Source: JBGQOJ01 sp052119585 (lineage in GTDB: Bacteria; Pseudomonadota; Alphaproteobacteria; Rhodobacterales; Rhodobacteraceae). Taken from it: a stretch of 62,024 bases of DNA. Below, in pieces: positions 1-8,644 of this stretch. Positions within the stretch are counted from its first letter, which is position 1. Each line of letters opens with the position of its first letter. Under the pieces are notes generated by a model. The model searched no databases. It was not told where the DNA came from and worked only from the letters and a program-made list of their open reading frames with translations. The stretch covers positions 1 through 62,024 of the forward strand of contig NZ_JBGQOJ010000020.1 in assembly GCF_052119585.1 (NCBI RefSeq). The letters are read 5' to 3'. Both the position numbers and the translations under genes were made by a program.

Positions 1-1
1 T

Positions 2-79
2 GACAACCAGCCTCCATCTCACACTGGCCCAATGTCTACACCGCCGTCAGATCAGGCGCAATTTTTAGAGGTGCCCTGA
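2..79 (+). CDS. possible 3' end of an upstream gene (partial)
   Basis: An open frame runs in from the left edge and stops at a TGA that overlaps the ATG of the next gene (TGATG). Only 25 residues are visible, rich in Pro and Ser and without a recognisable domain. The stop/start overlap is the usual mark of translational coupling. The alternative is that this is the real N-terminus of the DMT transporter separated by a frameshift, because that transporter lacks its first membrane helix. The edge of the window prevents a decision. Confidence 0.25.
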   Translation, partial: DNQPPSHTGPMSTPPSDQAQFLEVP

Positions 80-837
80 TGTTTTACCGCAGCCTCATCG
101 GCATCGTTCTTGTCCTGACAGTCGGCACGGTCACGGGCAGCCTGCGGCAAGTGACCACGCGCAGCCCGCACATCCACTTTATCCGCAACCTGTCGCATTT
201 CGCGGGCCAGAACCTGTGGTTCTTTGCGATCACCGTGATCCCGCTGGCGCAGGTCTTTGCGCTGGAATTCACCTCGCCGCTTTGGGTCACGCTGCTGGCG
301 CCGCTGGTATTGCAAGAGCGTCTGACCCGCACACGCGCGATGGCGGCGGTTCTGGGGTTCATCGGCATCCTGATCGTCGCGCACCCCGATCCGTCGAACC
401 TTAGCCCCGGTGTGATCGCCGCCGCACTGGCCGCCGTGGGGTTTGCCGGATCGGCGCTGTTTACCAAGCTGTTGACCCGCACCGAAACCATCACCTGCAT
501 CCTGTTCTGGCTGACCATCATGCAGGCGGTGTTCGGCCTGATCTGCGCGGGCTACGACGGGGACATCGCACTGCCCTCTGCCACCACGGCGCCCTGGCTG
601 CTGTTGATCGGTTGCGCGGGTCTGATTGCCCACTTCTGCCTGACCAAGGCCCTGTCCGTCGCCCCTGCCGTGGTCGTCATTCCCTTCGACTTTGCGCGTT
701 TGCCGGTTATTGCCATCATTGGTATGGCTGTCTACAATGAACCACTAGATATGGCGGTTTTCTTAGGTGCCGGCCTTATATTCGCCGCAAATTATTCGAA
801 TATTCTAGCTGAATCGCGCAAACGGGTCGTGACGTGA
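79..837 (+). CDS. EamA/DMT-family membrane transporter, short at the N-terminus
   Basis: 252 aa, almost entirely hydrophobic helices, with the two-fold EamA repeat pattern of the drug/metabolite transporter superfamily (first repeat around residues 1-110, second around 115-245). The inner-membrane substrate cannot be predicted. DMT proteins usually have ten helices and about 290 residues. Here the protein begins at the position of helix 2 (MFYRSLIGIVLVL), so roughly 40 residues are missing. The ATG has a good AGAGG ribosome site and overlaps an upstream TGA. It may therefore be a true short start, or the remnant of a frameshifted longer gene. Confidence 0.75.
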   Translation: MFYRSLIGIVLVLTVGTVTGSLRQVTTRSPHIHFIRNLSHFAGQNLWFFAITVIPLAQVFALEFTSPLWVTLLAPLVLQERLTRTRAMAAVLGFIGILIVAHPDPSNLSPGVIAAALAAVGFAGSALFTKLLTRTETITCILFWLTIMQAVFGLICAGYDGDIALPSATTAPWLLLIGCAGLIAHFCLTKALSVAPAVVVIPFDFARLPVIAIIGMAVYNEPLDMAVFLGAGLIFAANYSNILAESRKRVVT

Positions 838-946
838 CGGCAGTCTGCCATATGACGAAGTCGTGACGCGGCGTTACGAATTGACCGAAGAAACGGGCAC
901 ACTGTAGGTTTTTGGCATAACTATAAGTCTTGATGGGGATGAGGAC

Positions 947-2050
947 ATGAAGAATGTTGTAACCGGGGCAGTTGCCCTAGTGGTATCAGTAGGCGCGGCA
1001 CACGCGGGAGGCATTGACCGCTCGGGGCAATCCGTCGCGGTTATTTTCGAAAAGGGCAACTACGCAGAATTGAGCTTTGGTTCGGTCAGCCCCGAGGTGT
1101 CGGGAACGGCTGTCGCAGTGCTGGGAGGCTTTTCGTCCGGCGATATGGCCGACAACTACAGCCAGGTCGGCGCCGCCTATAAGCACAGCTTTGGCAACGG
1201 GCTGGACGCGGCGATCATTTTCGACCAGCCATACGGTGCAAACGTCGTCTATCCGACAGGCACCAGTTACTACGCCACAGGGTCGACAGCAGAGCTGAAA
1301 TCGAACGCGATCACCGGCGTTCTGAAATATACATTGCCGTCGAATGTCAGTGTTTATGGCGGCCTTCGCTACCAGACATTCGAGGCACAGGCAAAAATCC
1401 CGTTCGTGAACAACTACTCCGCAACCAGCAATAGCGATGCAGGCACCGGTTATCTTGTCGGTGCGGCATACGAGCGCCCAGACATCGCACTGCGGGTGGC
1501 GTTGACTTACAATTCCAAGATAAAGCACAACATCGAAACAACTGAAGGCACCACCGCGTTCGGTCAGGGGCGTGTTTCAAACACAGCTATAGAAACACCG
1601 CAATCGCTGAACCTTGAATTTCAAAGCGGCGTTGCGGCGAACACACTGGTTTTTGGTTCGGTGCGCTGGGTTGACTGGTCCGAATTCAAGATTTCACCAA
1701 AGGACTATGGAACGGTCACCGGCGGCACGTCGATCGTGTCCTACGATGACGACACAATCACCTACGCCCTTGGTGTTGGCCGCAAGTTCAACGATGCATG
1801 GTCCGGTGCGGTCACGGTCGGATACGAGAAGGCCGCCAGCGGCTCTTCCTCCAATCTCGGGCCGACCAACGGCAACAAAAGCCTTGGCCTTGGCGCCACC
1901 TACACCCGTGGCAATATGAAGATCACCGGCGGTGTGCGCTACGTCTGGATCGGTGACGCATATACCGAATTGGGTGCAACAAACCCTGCCGCCAACTTCA
2001 CCGACAACCACGCGGTCGCTGTCGGCCTCAAGGTCGGGTATACCTTTTAG
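947..2050 (+). CDS. OmpP1/FadL-like outer membrane beta-barrel protein
   Basis: 367 aa with a clear signal peptide (about residues 1-20, ending AHA). The rest has alternating beta-strand character, many Gly/Tyr/Ser residues, and a C-terminus ending in Phe as expected for BAM-dependent outer membrane insertion. The sequence resembles the short FadL/TodX-type transporters of Rhodobacteraceae, which move hydrophobic compounds across the outer membrane; the substrate is unknown. It is flanked by a 110-bp leader and a strong terminator, so it is probably transcribed alone. Confidence 0.75.
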   Translation: MKNVVTGAVALVVSVGAAHAGGIDRSGQSVAVIFEKGNYAELSFGSVSPEVSGTAVAVLGGFSSGDMADNYSQVGAAYKHSFGNGLDAAIIFDQPYGANVVYPTGTSYYATGSTAELKSNAITGVLKYTLPSNVSVYGGLRYQTFEAQAKIPFVNNYSATSNSDAGTGYLVGAAYERPDIALRVALTYNSKIKHNIETTEGTTAFGQGRVSNTAIETPQSLNLEFQSGVAANTLVFGSVRWVDWSEFKISPKDYGTVTGGTSIVSYDDDTITYALGVGRKFNDAWSGAVTVGYEKAASGSSSNLGPTNGNKSLGLGATYTRGNMKITGGVRYVWIGDAYTELGATNPAANFTDNHAVAVGLKVGYTF

Positions 2051-2073
2051 GCCAACCGCAAACCCAAGCCCCG

Positions 2074-2104
2074 AAAGCCCCGCCCGAACGCGGGGCTTTT
2101 TTTG
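2074..2104 (+). terminator. rho-independent terminator after the outer membrane protein gene
   Basis: A 9-bp stem (AAAGCCCCG / CGGGGCTTT) with a short loop is followed by a run of seven to eight T. It separates the outer membrane protein gene from the P-loop gene. Confidence 0.85.
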
Positions 2105-2206
2105 TCTGAAACAGTGACGGACCAACCCCGGCGATCCTGTTCAGCCGTCTTTCCCAAGGCGCAAATCCCTGATAACAGGCAGGAAATGCCATCAGGGACC
2201 GCCACG

Positions 2207-3064
2207 ATGATCTATGAAACTGCAACCGACTGGACCAGCGCCACCAATAAGCGCGTGCTGTTGTTTGGCATGTCAGGTCTGGGAAAAACGCATGTTTCCA
2301 ATACCTTGCGCGCCTCTGGCACCTGGTTTCACTATTCCATAGATTACCGCATCGGCACCCGCTACATGGGCGAGCACATCGTCGATAATTTCAAACGCGA
2401 GGCGATGAAAACGCCGTTTCTGGCCGATCTTCTGCGGTCGGACAGCATTTACATTGCCTCGAACATCACCTTCGACAACCTTGCGCCGCTGTCCACCTAT
2501 TTGGGCAAGCCGGGCGATCCGTCCAAGGGCGGCGTGCCGTTCGACGAATACATGCGGCGGCAGGAACAGCACCGTGTGGCGGAAACTGCGGCGCTGCTGG
2601 ATACCGCCCATTTTATCGCGCGGGCCAAGGATCTGTATGGCTACGACAACTTTGTCTGCGACAGCGGCGGGTCGATCTGCGAAGTGGTCGAGCCTGACAA
2701 TGCCGCCGACTCCGTCCTGACGGCCCTGTCCGACGCGACGCTGATGGTCTGGATCAAAGGCTCTGATGCGCATACCGCCGAACTGATCCGCCGCTTCGAC
2801 AAAGCGCCGAAGCCTATGTATTATCAGCCCGACTTCCTGCGCCTTGCATGGAAGGAATATACATTTGAAAACAATGTGTCAGAGGACAAAGTTGATCCAG
2901 ATGCCTTTGTCCGCTGGACCTACGCCCGTGCCCTTGCCCATCGTCAGCCGCGCTATGCAGCCATGGCCGAATGGGGCGTGACCGTCACCGCCGAGGATGT
3001 CGCCAAGGTCCAGACCGCCACCGATTTCGAAGCGCTGATCGCCGCCGCCCTTGAGGCGCGTTAA
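2207..3064 (+). CDS. conserved P-loop nucleotide-binding protein
   Basis: 285 aa from the chosen ATG. A Walker A motif, GMSGLGKT, lies at residues 21-28 after a short beta strand (RVLLF), so it should bind ATP or GTP. I do not recognise a named family; the sequence resembles small kinase-like ATPases without an AAA+ arginine finger that I can point to. The open frame extends upstream to 2102, but that would start in the terminator's T-run. The ATG at 2207 has a GGGA ribosome site at good spacing (ATG 2186 is a second choice). It lies 41 bp before metA and may be co-transcribed. Confidence 0.7.
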   Translation: MIYETATDWTSATNKRVLLFGMSGLGKTHVSNTLRASGTWFHYSIDYRIGTRYMGEHIVDNFKREAMKTPFLADLLRSDSIYIASNITFDNLAPLSTYLGKPGDPSKGGVPFDEYMRRQEQHRVAETAALLDTAHFIARAKDLYGYDNFVCDSGGSICEVVEPDNAADSVLTALSDATLMVWIKGSDAHTAELIRRFDKAPKPMYYQPDFLRLAWKEYTFENNVSEDKVDPDAFVRWTYARALAHRQPRYAAMAEWGVTVTAEDVAKVQTATDFEALIAAALEAR

Positions 3065-3105
3065 CACATATCCTATCTACCCTGTCCCAAACCGGAGCTT
3101 TCGCC

Positions 3106-4023
3106 ATGCCGATCAAACTTCCCTCTGACCTGCCCGCCTATGACATCCTGTCAAACGAAGGCGTCATGGTCATGTCGGACGATCAGGCGGCACATCAGGA
3201 CATCCGGCCGCTTCAGATCGGCCTGCTTAATCTGATGCCGAAAAAAATCCAGACAGAAACGCAGTTCGCCCGCCTGATCGGGGCGACGCCGCTTCAGATC
3301 GAACTGACGTTGATCCGGATGACAGAGCATCAGACGCGCAACACATCGGTCCAGCATATGGATGCGTTTTATCAATCGTTTCAGGATATTAAACACCGAA
3401 AGTTCGACGGATTAATCATCACCGGTGCCCCGATAGAACATCTACCCTTCGAGGAGGTGACCTATTGGGACGAGCTGATCGAGGTGATGGAATGGACCCA
3501 GACCAACGTGCATTCGACCTTTGGCGTTTGCTGGGGCGGCATGGCGATGATCTATCATTTCCACCGAATCCAGAAACATATGCTGGATGCCAAGGCGTTC
3601 GGCTGTTTCCAGCACGCCAACCTGAACCCGGCGTCGCCTTATCTGCGCGGGTTCTCGGATAATTTCGTGATCCCCGTCAGCCGCTGGACGGAAATGCGCC
3701 AACCCGAGATCGACGCGGCGAAAGGGTTGAACACGCTGCTTGGATCAGAGGCGGCGGGCCCCTGTCTGGTCGAGGATTCCGCGCATCGCGCGCTCTATAT
3801 CTTCAATCATTTTGAATATGACAGCGGAACCCTGAAAGAGGAATACGACCGTGACGTTGCAGCGGGCACGCCGATCAACGTGCCGATGAACTACTACCCC
3901 GATGACAATCCCGCGATGCCGCCCGAAAATCGCTGGAGAAGTCACGCGCACCTTCTATATGGCAACTGGCTGAACCAGATTTACCAGTCAACTCCATATG
4001 ATGCGGAACACATTGGCCTATAA
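3106..4023 (+). CDS. metA: homoserine O-acyltransferase MetA (probably acetyl-CoA specific)
   Basis: 305 aa, full length. It catalyses acylation of the homoserine hydroxyl, the committed step of methionine synthesis. The catalytic residues are at the family positions: Cys142 in FGVCWGG, His235 and Glu237 in NHFEYDS. Residue 111 is Glu (TGAPIEHL). In this family Glu111 goes with acetyl-CoA and Gly111 with succinyl-CoA use, so the name 'homoserine O-succinyltransferase' is probably wrong here. No SAM riboswitch fits in the 41-bp gap upstream. The 3' end overlaps the next gene by 26 bp. Confidence 0.93.
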   Translation: MPIKLPSDLPAYDILSNEGVMVMSDDQAAHQDIRPLQIGLLNLMPKKIQTETQFARLIGATPLQIELTLIRMTEHQTRNTSVQHMDAFYQSFQDIKHRKFDGLIITGAPIEHLPFEEVTYWDELIEVMEWTQTNVHSTFGVCWGGMAMIYHFHRIQKHMLDAKAFGCFQHANLNPASPYLRGFSDNFVIPVSRWTEMRQPEIDAAKGLNTLLGSEAAGPCLVEDSAHRALYIFNHFEYDSGTLKEEYDRDVAAGTPINVPMNYYPDDNPAMPPENRWRSHAHLLYGNWLNQIYQSTPYDAEHIGL

Positions 4024-4990
4024 CCTGATCACCATCACCCTTGCCGCTTCGGTCATTTCCGGCTGCGCCTATGTCGACAAACGCGCCACAACCCGCGAGA
4101 CCGCAGCAGAACTGGCCTATCCGCCCGATGGCCGCATCCTGACGGTAAACGGCTCAAAGGTGCATGTGATTGTCACCGGATCGGGGCCGGATCTGGTGCT
4201 GATCCACGGTGCCAGCGGCAATACCCGCGACTTCACCTATGAATTTGTCAACCGGGTCAAGAACGACTACCGCGTCATCGTGTTCGACCGCCCCGGTCTG
4301 GGCTGGACCGACCGCCTGCCGGGTGCTGTGGGGCCGTTCAATACCAAATTTGAATCGCCCTACAATCAGGCTGATCTGCTGCATGCGGCGGCGCGGCAAC
4401 TGGGTGTGAAAAAGCCGATTGTGCTGGGGCACAGCTTTGGCGGGGCGGTTGCCTTGGCCTGGGCGTTGCATCACCCCGAGGATACGGCAGCGCTTGTGCT
4501 GGTCTCTGCAGTGTCAAACCCCTGGCCGGGAGATCTGGGCGCGCTTTACACGATCAACGCCAGTGCGCTGGGGGGTGCTACAGTTGTGCCGCTGATCACC
4601 GCCTTCGCCCCGGATACGATGATCGAGGGCACCATCGCCAGCATCTTTGCCCCGCAGACCGCCCCTGACGGCTATGCGCAATTTGTGGGGGCCGGATTGA
4701 CCGTGCGCCGCGAAAGCATGCGAGCGAACGCTCAGCAGGTGAACAACTTGCGTCCGCAAATCATTGAAATGTCAAAGCATTACGGCGAACTCACTATGCC
4801 GGTGGAAATTCTGCACGGCACCAAGGATACGATCGTTCCGCTGGATATCCACTCTGCCCCTTTGTCACACCAGATTGCCGGTGCGCATCTTACGCGACTG
4901 GACGGCATCGGCCACATGCCGCATCATGCCGCGCCACAGGCAGTGGTCGACGCGATTGACCGCGCCGCGCATCGCGCCGGATTGCGTTAG
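3998..4990 (+). CDS. alpha/beta-hydrolase lipoprotein
   Basis: 330 aa. A hydrophobic N-terminus ends in the lipobox VISGC (Cys23), so the protein is probably lipid-anchored and faces the periplasm. The hydrolase core follows: oxyanion-type LIHGASG near residue 70, nucleophile elbow GHSFGG with Ser146, an acid near HGTKDTIVP and a His in DGIGHMP. The true substrate is unknown; epoxide-hydrolase or lipase-like esterase activity is typical of the fold. The start lies inside the end of metA, which suggests coupled translation, although a link to methionine synthesis is not obvious. Confidence 0.8.
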   Translation: MMRNTLAYNLITITLAASVISGCAYVDKRATTRETAAELAYPPDGRILTVNGSKVHVIVTGSGPDLVLIHGASGNTRDFTYEFVNRVKNDYRVIVFDRPGLGWTDRLPGAVGPFNTKFESPYNQADLLHAAARQLGVKKPIVLGHSFGGAVALAWALHHPEDTAALVLVSAVSNPWPGDLGALYTINASALGGATVVPLITAFAPDTMIEGTIASIFAPQTAPDGYAQFVGAGLTVRRESMRANAQQVNNLRPQIIEMSKHYGELTMPVEILHGTKDTIVPLDIHSAPLSHQIAGAHLTRLDGIGHMPHHAAPQAVVDAIDRAAHRAGLR

Positions 4991-5045
4991 ACCGCCAAAG
5001 CGCAATACTGTGGGGCCAACAATCACATTCAGGGGGCTTTCCCAT

Positions 5046-5915
5046 ATGCCAGTTCCATTCGACGGCGCCATCACCGAATATTTCGAATCCGAAGCCCCCG
5101 CCGATGTCCGCGTGGCCATCAAGACCACCGACAAGGACAATATCCTGTCGGATGATTTTCCCTATGACGCGCAAATGTCAGGCAAGAAAGCCGCCAAACA
5201 GATAGAGGCGCTTCAGATCGAGCTGACCAAATTGCAGGCTTGGGTCAAGGACAGCGGCGCGCGGGTCTGTATCGTGTTCGAAGGTCGCGATGCGGCGGGA
5301 AAAGGTGGTACAATCAGTCGGTTCTCAGAGTATCTTAATCCTCGTGTGGCCCGCGTTGTGGCCCTTCCAAAGCCTTCTGACCGCGAGGCGACACAATGGT
5401 ATTTCCAGCGCTATGTGCAGCAATTGCCCGCCGGCGGCGAGATCGTGATGTTCGATCGGTCGTGGTATAACCGCGCTGTGGTCGAACATGTCTTCGGGTT
5501 CTGCACCCCGACGCAGCGCGATCATTTCTTTTCGCAACTTCCCCAGTTCGAAAAGATGCTGGTGGACGAAGGGATCTATGTCTTCAAACTCTGGCTGAAC
5601 GTGGGCCGTGCAGAACAACTGCGGCGGTTCCTGAAACGCGAAAAAGACCCGCTGAAGCAATGGAAACTCAGCTGGATCGACATCGAGGGCTTGAAACGCT
5701 GGGATGCATACAGCGCGGCGATTAAGGAAACCTTCACCCGCAGCCATACCGGTCACGCGCCCTGGACGATCATCCGGTCCGACGACAAGAACCGGGCACG
5801 GATTGCGGCGATGCAAACCGTGCTGTCGGCGATCCCCTATGCCGAAAAGGACAGCAGTATCGCCTGTGCGCCCGATCCTGCGATCTGCGGCGGGCCGGAC
5901 ATCTGGAATGTCTAA
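5046..5915 (+). CDS. ppk2: polyphosphate kinase 2
   Basis: 289 aa, the usual single-domain PPK2 length. Walker A GRDAAGKGG lies at residues 80-88, and the lid/Walker B region FDRSWYNR at 136-143. The enzyme transfers phosphate between polyphosphate and nucleotides; single-domain proteins of this type mostly make ATP or GTP from diphosphates. The frame is open upstream to 4764, overlapping the hydrolase gene in another frame, but the PPK2 homology starts near the ATG at 5046, which follows an AGGGGG ribosome site. The last 8 bp overlap the TetR gene. Confidence 0.9.
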   Translation: MPVPFDGAITEYFESEAPADVRVAIKTTDKDNILSDDFPYDAQMSGKKAAKQIEALQIELTKLQAWVKDSGARVCIVFEGRDAAGKGGTISRFSEYLNPRVARVVALPKPSDREATQWYFQRYVQQLPAGGEIVMFDRSWYNRAVVEHVFGFCTPTQRDHFFSQLPQFEKMLVDEGIYVFKLWLNVGRAEQLRRFLKREKDPLKQWKLSWIDIEGLKRWDAYSAAIKETFTRSHTGHAPWTIIRSDDKNRARIAAMQTVLSAIPYAEKDSSIACAPDPAICGGPDIWNV

Positions 5916-6525
5916 ACGCGGCTACCATCACGGCAATCTGGCAGAGGCACTGGTGAAATCCGCCCTTGTCCTGATTGAGGAAAAAGGCCCTACGGGCTTT
6001 ACCCTGTCAGAGGCCGCGAAACAGGCGGGCGTCACCCCCGCCGCCGTCTACCGCCACTTCGAGGGCCGCGAAGACCTGATCGCCGAGGCCGCGCGTCAGG
6101 GCTACGAGATTTTCGGCGACCTGATGGAGCACGCCTACAACGGCGGCAAACCAACCGCCCTGGGTGCATTCGAGGCGACGGGCCGCGCGTATCTTGCCTT
6201 TGCCCGCCGGTTTCCGGGGCACTATGTCGCGATGTTCGAAAGCGGTATATCGGTCAACCGCACGCCGGAACTGGCCCGCGTCGCCAAACGCGCCCTTGGC
6301 GTGCTGGAAACTGCGGCGACAGAACTGTCGCAACATATTCCCGCCGACAAACGCCCCCCCGCCGCGATGTTCAGCGCGCATATCTGGGCGTTGAGCCACG
6401 GGGTGGTAGAGCTGTTCGCGCGGGGCAGTCCAGGTACGAAATCGCCGTTTCCGCCAGAGGATTTGTTGGAGACCGGCATCGGGATCTACCTGCGCGGGCT
6501 TGGCCTGATCGCCCCCGACGATTAG
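5908..6525 (+). CDS. TetR/AcrR-family transcriptional regulator
   Basis: 205 aa. An N-terminal TetR helix-turn-helix occupies about residues 20-60 (TLSEAAKQAGVTPAAVYRHF), followed by an all-helical ligand domain of the WHG-like type. The start ATG overlaps the ppk2 stop (ATGTCTAA), so the two genes are translationally coupled and the regulator may control ppk2. The ATG at 5908 is preferred over upstream starts inside ppk2 because the homology begins there. The 3' end overlaps the convergent next gene by 3 bp. Confidence 0.88.
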   Translation: MSKRGYHHGNLAEALVKSALVLIEEKGPTGFTLSEAAKQAGVTPAAVYRHFEGREDLIAEAARQGYEIFGDLMEHAYNGGKPTALGAFEATGRAYLAFARRFPGHYVAMFESGISVNRTPELARVAKRALGVLETAATELSQHIPADKRPPAAMFSAHIWALSHGVVELFARGSPGTKSPFPPEDLLETGIGIYLRGLGLIAPDD

Positions 6526-7571
6526 AAAAACCCCTGTCCGCCCATATCGGCAAAGCGGAACCCTTTGCGGTGAACCCGCGACAGAATATCCGGCAGCGCC
6601 GCCGCCCGATCGGCGATGCAGTTGTGATGTAAGAACCACGTCAGATATTTGGTATAGGGCCAGTGGCGCCCCAGCGCCGCCGTCAACGCCCCCGCCATAT
6701 GTGCCGGATCTGTCAGGGTAACGGCGTTGTGCCAGAAATCGGTCTGCGCGGCCAGGATCACCGGCGTTTTGTGCAGGAACGCCTCGAACCCGACAGCAGA
6801 CGACAAGGTCAGAACCACATCGGCGGCGGCCAGAAGATCATGGATGCTGGCCTGCGTGAAATACACGCCGTTTTCGGGCGCATGATAGGCGCGCAGCTTT
6901 GCAAGGTCCGCTTCGGGCTGGTTTGGGTGGGCCTTTATATACAGCGCACGCGCGCCTTTGACGGCAATCGCCGCCCTGATCATGTCATGCGCGGTCATGT
7001 AGTCGGGATAGTCGCGCGGCGGCCTGAAATCCTGTGCAAAGAACGCAAGACACCCCACCTGAATATCCGCCCCACGATCCGCTTGGGCATATTTCGAGAA
7101 ATTGGTCACCACGAACTGCTCGACCAGCTTTTCATGAAACCTGTCCGCGAAGCTTTGGCTCATGGGGCGCGGATTGAACGGCAACAACCGGGTCGACGAA
7201 TTATTGCGCGTCGCAAGCTCGTCAAAATACCAATATCCCCGCAGGTAAGCAGGCACGCAGTGGAAACAGTTCGGGGCAAAAACGGGCCGGTCTTCCATGA
7301 AAACATGCAAATGCTGGCGGGCATCAATCAGCCCGCGCGACGCCTCTGACGTGTGCAGCACCTCGACCCCGCGTCCCTTCCCCGCCGCGTATTCCGCAAA
7401 AGCGCCAAGCAGTTTGAAACGCCCCGCCACCAGCGACGTCGCCAGTTTTGGCCGCGCATGAAAGAACACCGATGGAGCAAGTGCCGCAAGATGTCCGGCG
7501 TTTGCATCCGTCACGGTCCAAGGCGTCGAGAAGGAAGTCACCCAAATAGAACCAGCGACCGCGCGTCCCAT
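6522..7571 (-). CDS. capsular polysaccharide/CDP-glycerol transferase-like protein
   Basis: 349 aa. The C-terminal half resembles the glycosyltransferase-B fold of capsule and CDP-glycerol transferases: IKAHPNQPE, then a nucleotide-site region SIHDLLAAADVVLTLSSAVGFEAFLHKTPVI. Function would be transfer of a sugar or polyol phosphate to a surface glycan, but this is inferred from fold-level resemblance only. It starts 33 bp inside the end of potA; a GTG at 7541, overlapping the potA stop, is an alternative start. Its place as the last gene of a polyamine-type operon is odd. Confidence 0.6.
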   Translation of the reverse strand: MGRAVAGSIWVTSFSTPWTVTDANAGHLAALAPSVFFHARPKLATSLVAGRFKLLGAFAEYAAGKGRGVEVLHTSEASRGLIDARQHLHVFMEDRPVFAPNCFHCVPAYLRGYWYFDELATRNNSSTRLLPFNPRPMSQSFADRFHEKLVEQFVVTNFSKYAQADRGADIQVGCLAFFAQDFRPPRDYPDYMTAHDMIRAAIAVKGARALYIKAHPNQPEADLAKLRAYHAPENGVYFTQASIHDLLAAADVVLTLSSAVGFEAFLHKTPVILAAQTDFWHNAVTLTDPAHMAGALTAALGRHWPYTKYLTWFLHHNCIADRAAALPDILSRVHRKGFRFADMGGQGFF

Positions 7572-8644
7572 GTCACGCGACAGCGGTCGCCCCGTTCCAG
7601 AACCTTACGCCCGACAAGGTTCTTCATCGAGATCACCAGCGGCTTTTCCACACCGTCGAATTTGACGTCGTAATAGGTCATGTCGCCCAGATATTCGACC
7701 TCGGTCACCTGCCCTTCGGCAATGCGCTTGGCGGTGGTCTCGCCCTCGAACAGGATCGACATCATTTCAGGGCGGATGCCGATGCTGGCCTCGTCTTCCG
7801 GCACGCCGCCGGGGCATTGTTCCTCGTCCAGATCGACGTGGCCCAGCCCTTCGACATCGACCGAGACCATGCGCCCTGTCTGCCCCAGCACCCGGGCCTG
7901 CAAAAAGTTCATCACCCCGATGAAATCGCCGACCTTGCGGTTGACCGGACGGCGATACAATTGCTGCGGACTGTCCAGTTGCGCGATAGAGCCCTCGAAC
8001 ATCACCGCGATCCGGTCCGACATGATCAACGCTTCCTCCTGATCGTGGGTGACCAGAATAAAGGTGATCCCGACCTGCCGTTGCAAACGCCGCAGTTCCG
8101 ATTGCATCTGCTCGCGCAGCTTTTTATCCAGCGCCGACAGCGGTTCGTCCAGCAACAGAACCTTCGGCTTCAGGATCAAGGCTCGGGCCAGCGCCACGCG
8201 CTGCCGCTGCCCCCCCGAAAGCGCATGCGCCGCACGCGCGCCGTAGCCCTTCAGGCCGACCATCTCCAGCGCCTCGTCAACGGCAGCGGCGATCTCGACC
8301 TTGGATTTCCCGGATTTGCGCAGGCCAAATCCCACGTTCTGCCCCACGGTCAGATGCGGGAAAATCGCGTAGGATTGGAACACCATATTGGTCGGTCGCA
8401 GGTTCGGTGGCACCCTGTCCATATCCTGACCGTCCAGCAGAACAACCCCGCTGGACACATCCTCGAATCCGGCAATGGTGCGCAGCAAGGTGGTCTTGCC
8501 GCAGCCCGACGGCCCCAGCAGCGAAAAAAACTCTCCCTCTTCGATGTCCAGCGTAATACCGCGCAACGCGTGGTAATCGCCGTAATATTTCTGCACATCG
8601 TGCAGCTCGATCAGCGGGCGGCGGGTGGTCATTGTATCCTTCAA
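7538..8644 (-). CDS. potA: polyamine-type ABC transporter ATP-binding protein
   Basis: 368 aa. Walker A GPSGCGKTT is at about residues 44-52, the signature LSGGQRQRVA near 147, Walker B VLLLDEPLSALD, an H-loop VTHDQEEAL, and a C-terminal TOBE domain as in PotA/FbpC-type ATPases. It energises import by the two permeases encoded just upstream, overlapping potC by 4 bp. The likely substrate class is spermidine/putrescine or a related cation, inferred from permease type and gene order. No periplasmic binding protein is encoded nearby. Confidence 0.88.
   Translation of the reverse strand: MKDTMTTRRPLIELHDVQKYYGDYHALRGITLDIEEGEFFSLLGPSGCGKTTLLRTIAGFEDVSSGVVLLDGQDMDRVPPNLRPTNMVFQSYAIFPHLTVGQNVGFGLRKSGKSKVEIAAAVDEALEMVGLKGYGARAAHALSGGQRQRVALARALILKPKVLLLDEPLSALDKKLREQMQSELRRLQRQVGITFILVTHDQEEALIMSDRIAVMFEGSIAQLDSPQQLYRRPVNRKVGDFIGVMNFLQARVLGQTGRMVSVDVEGLGHVDLDEEQCPGGVPEDEASIGIRPEMMSILFEGETTAKRIAEGQVTEVEYLGDMTYYDVKFDGVEKPLVISMKNLVGRKVLERGDRCRVTWDARSLVLFG

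Noticed and set aside
3065..3105. Gap before metA, considered for a SAM riboswitch
   Set aside because: 41 bp is too short and shows no pseudoknot pattern.
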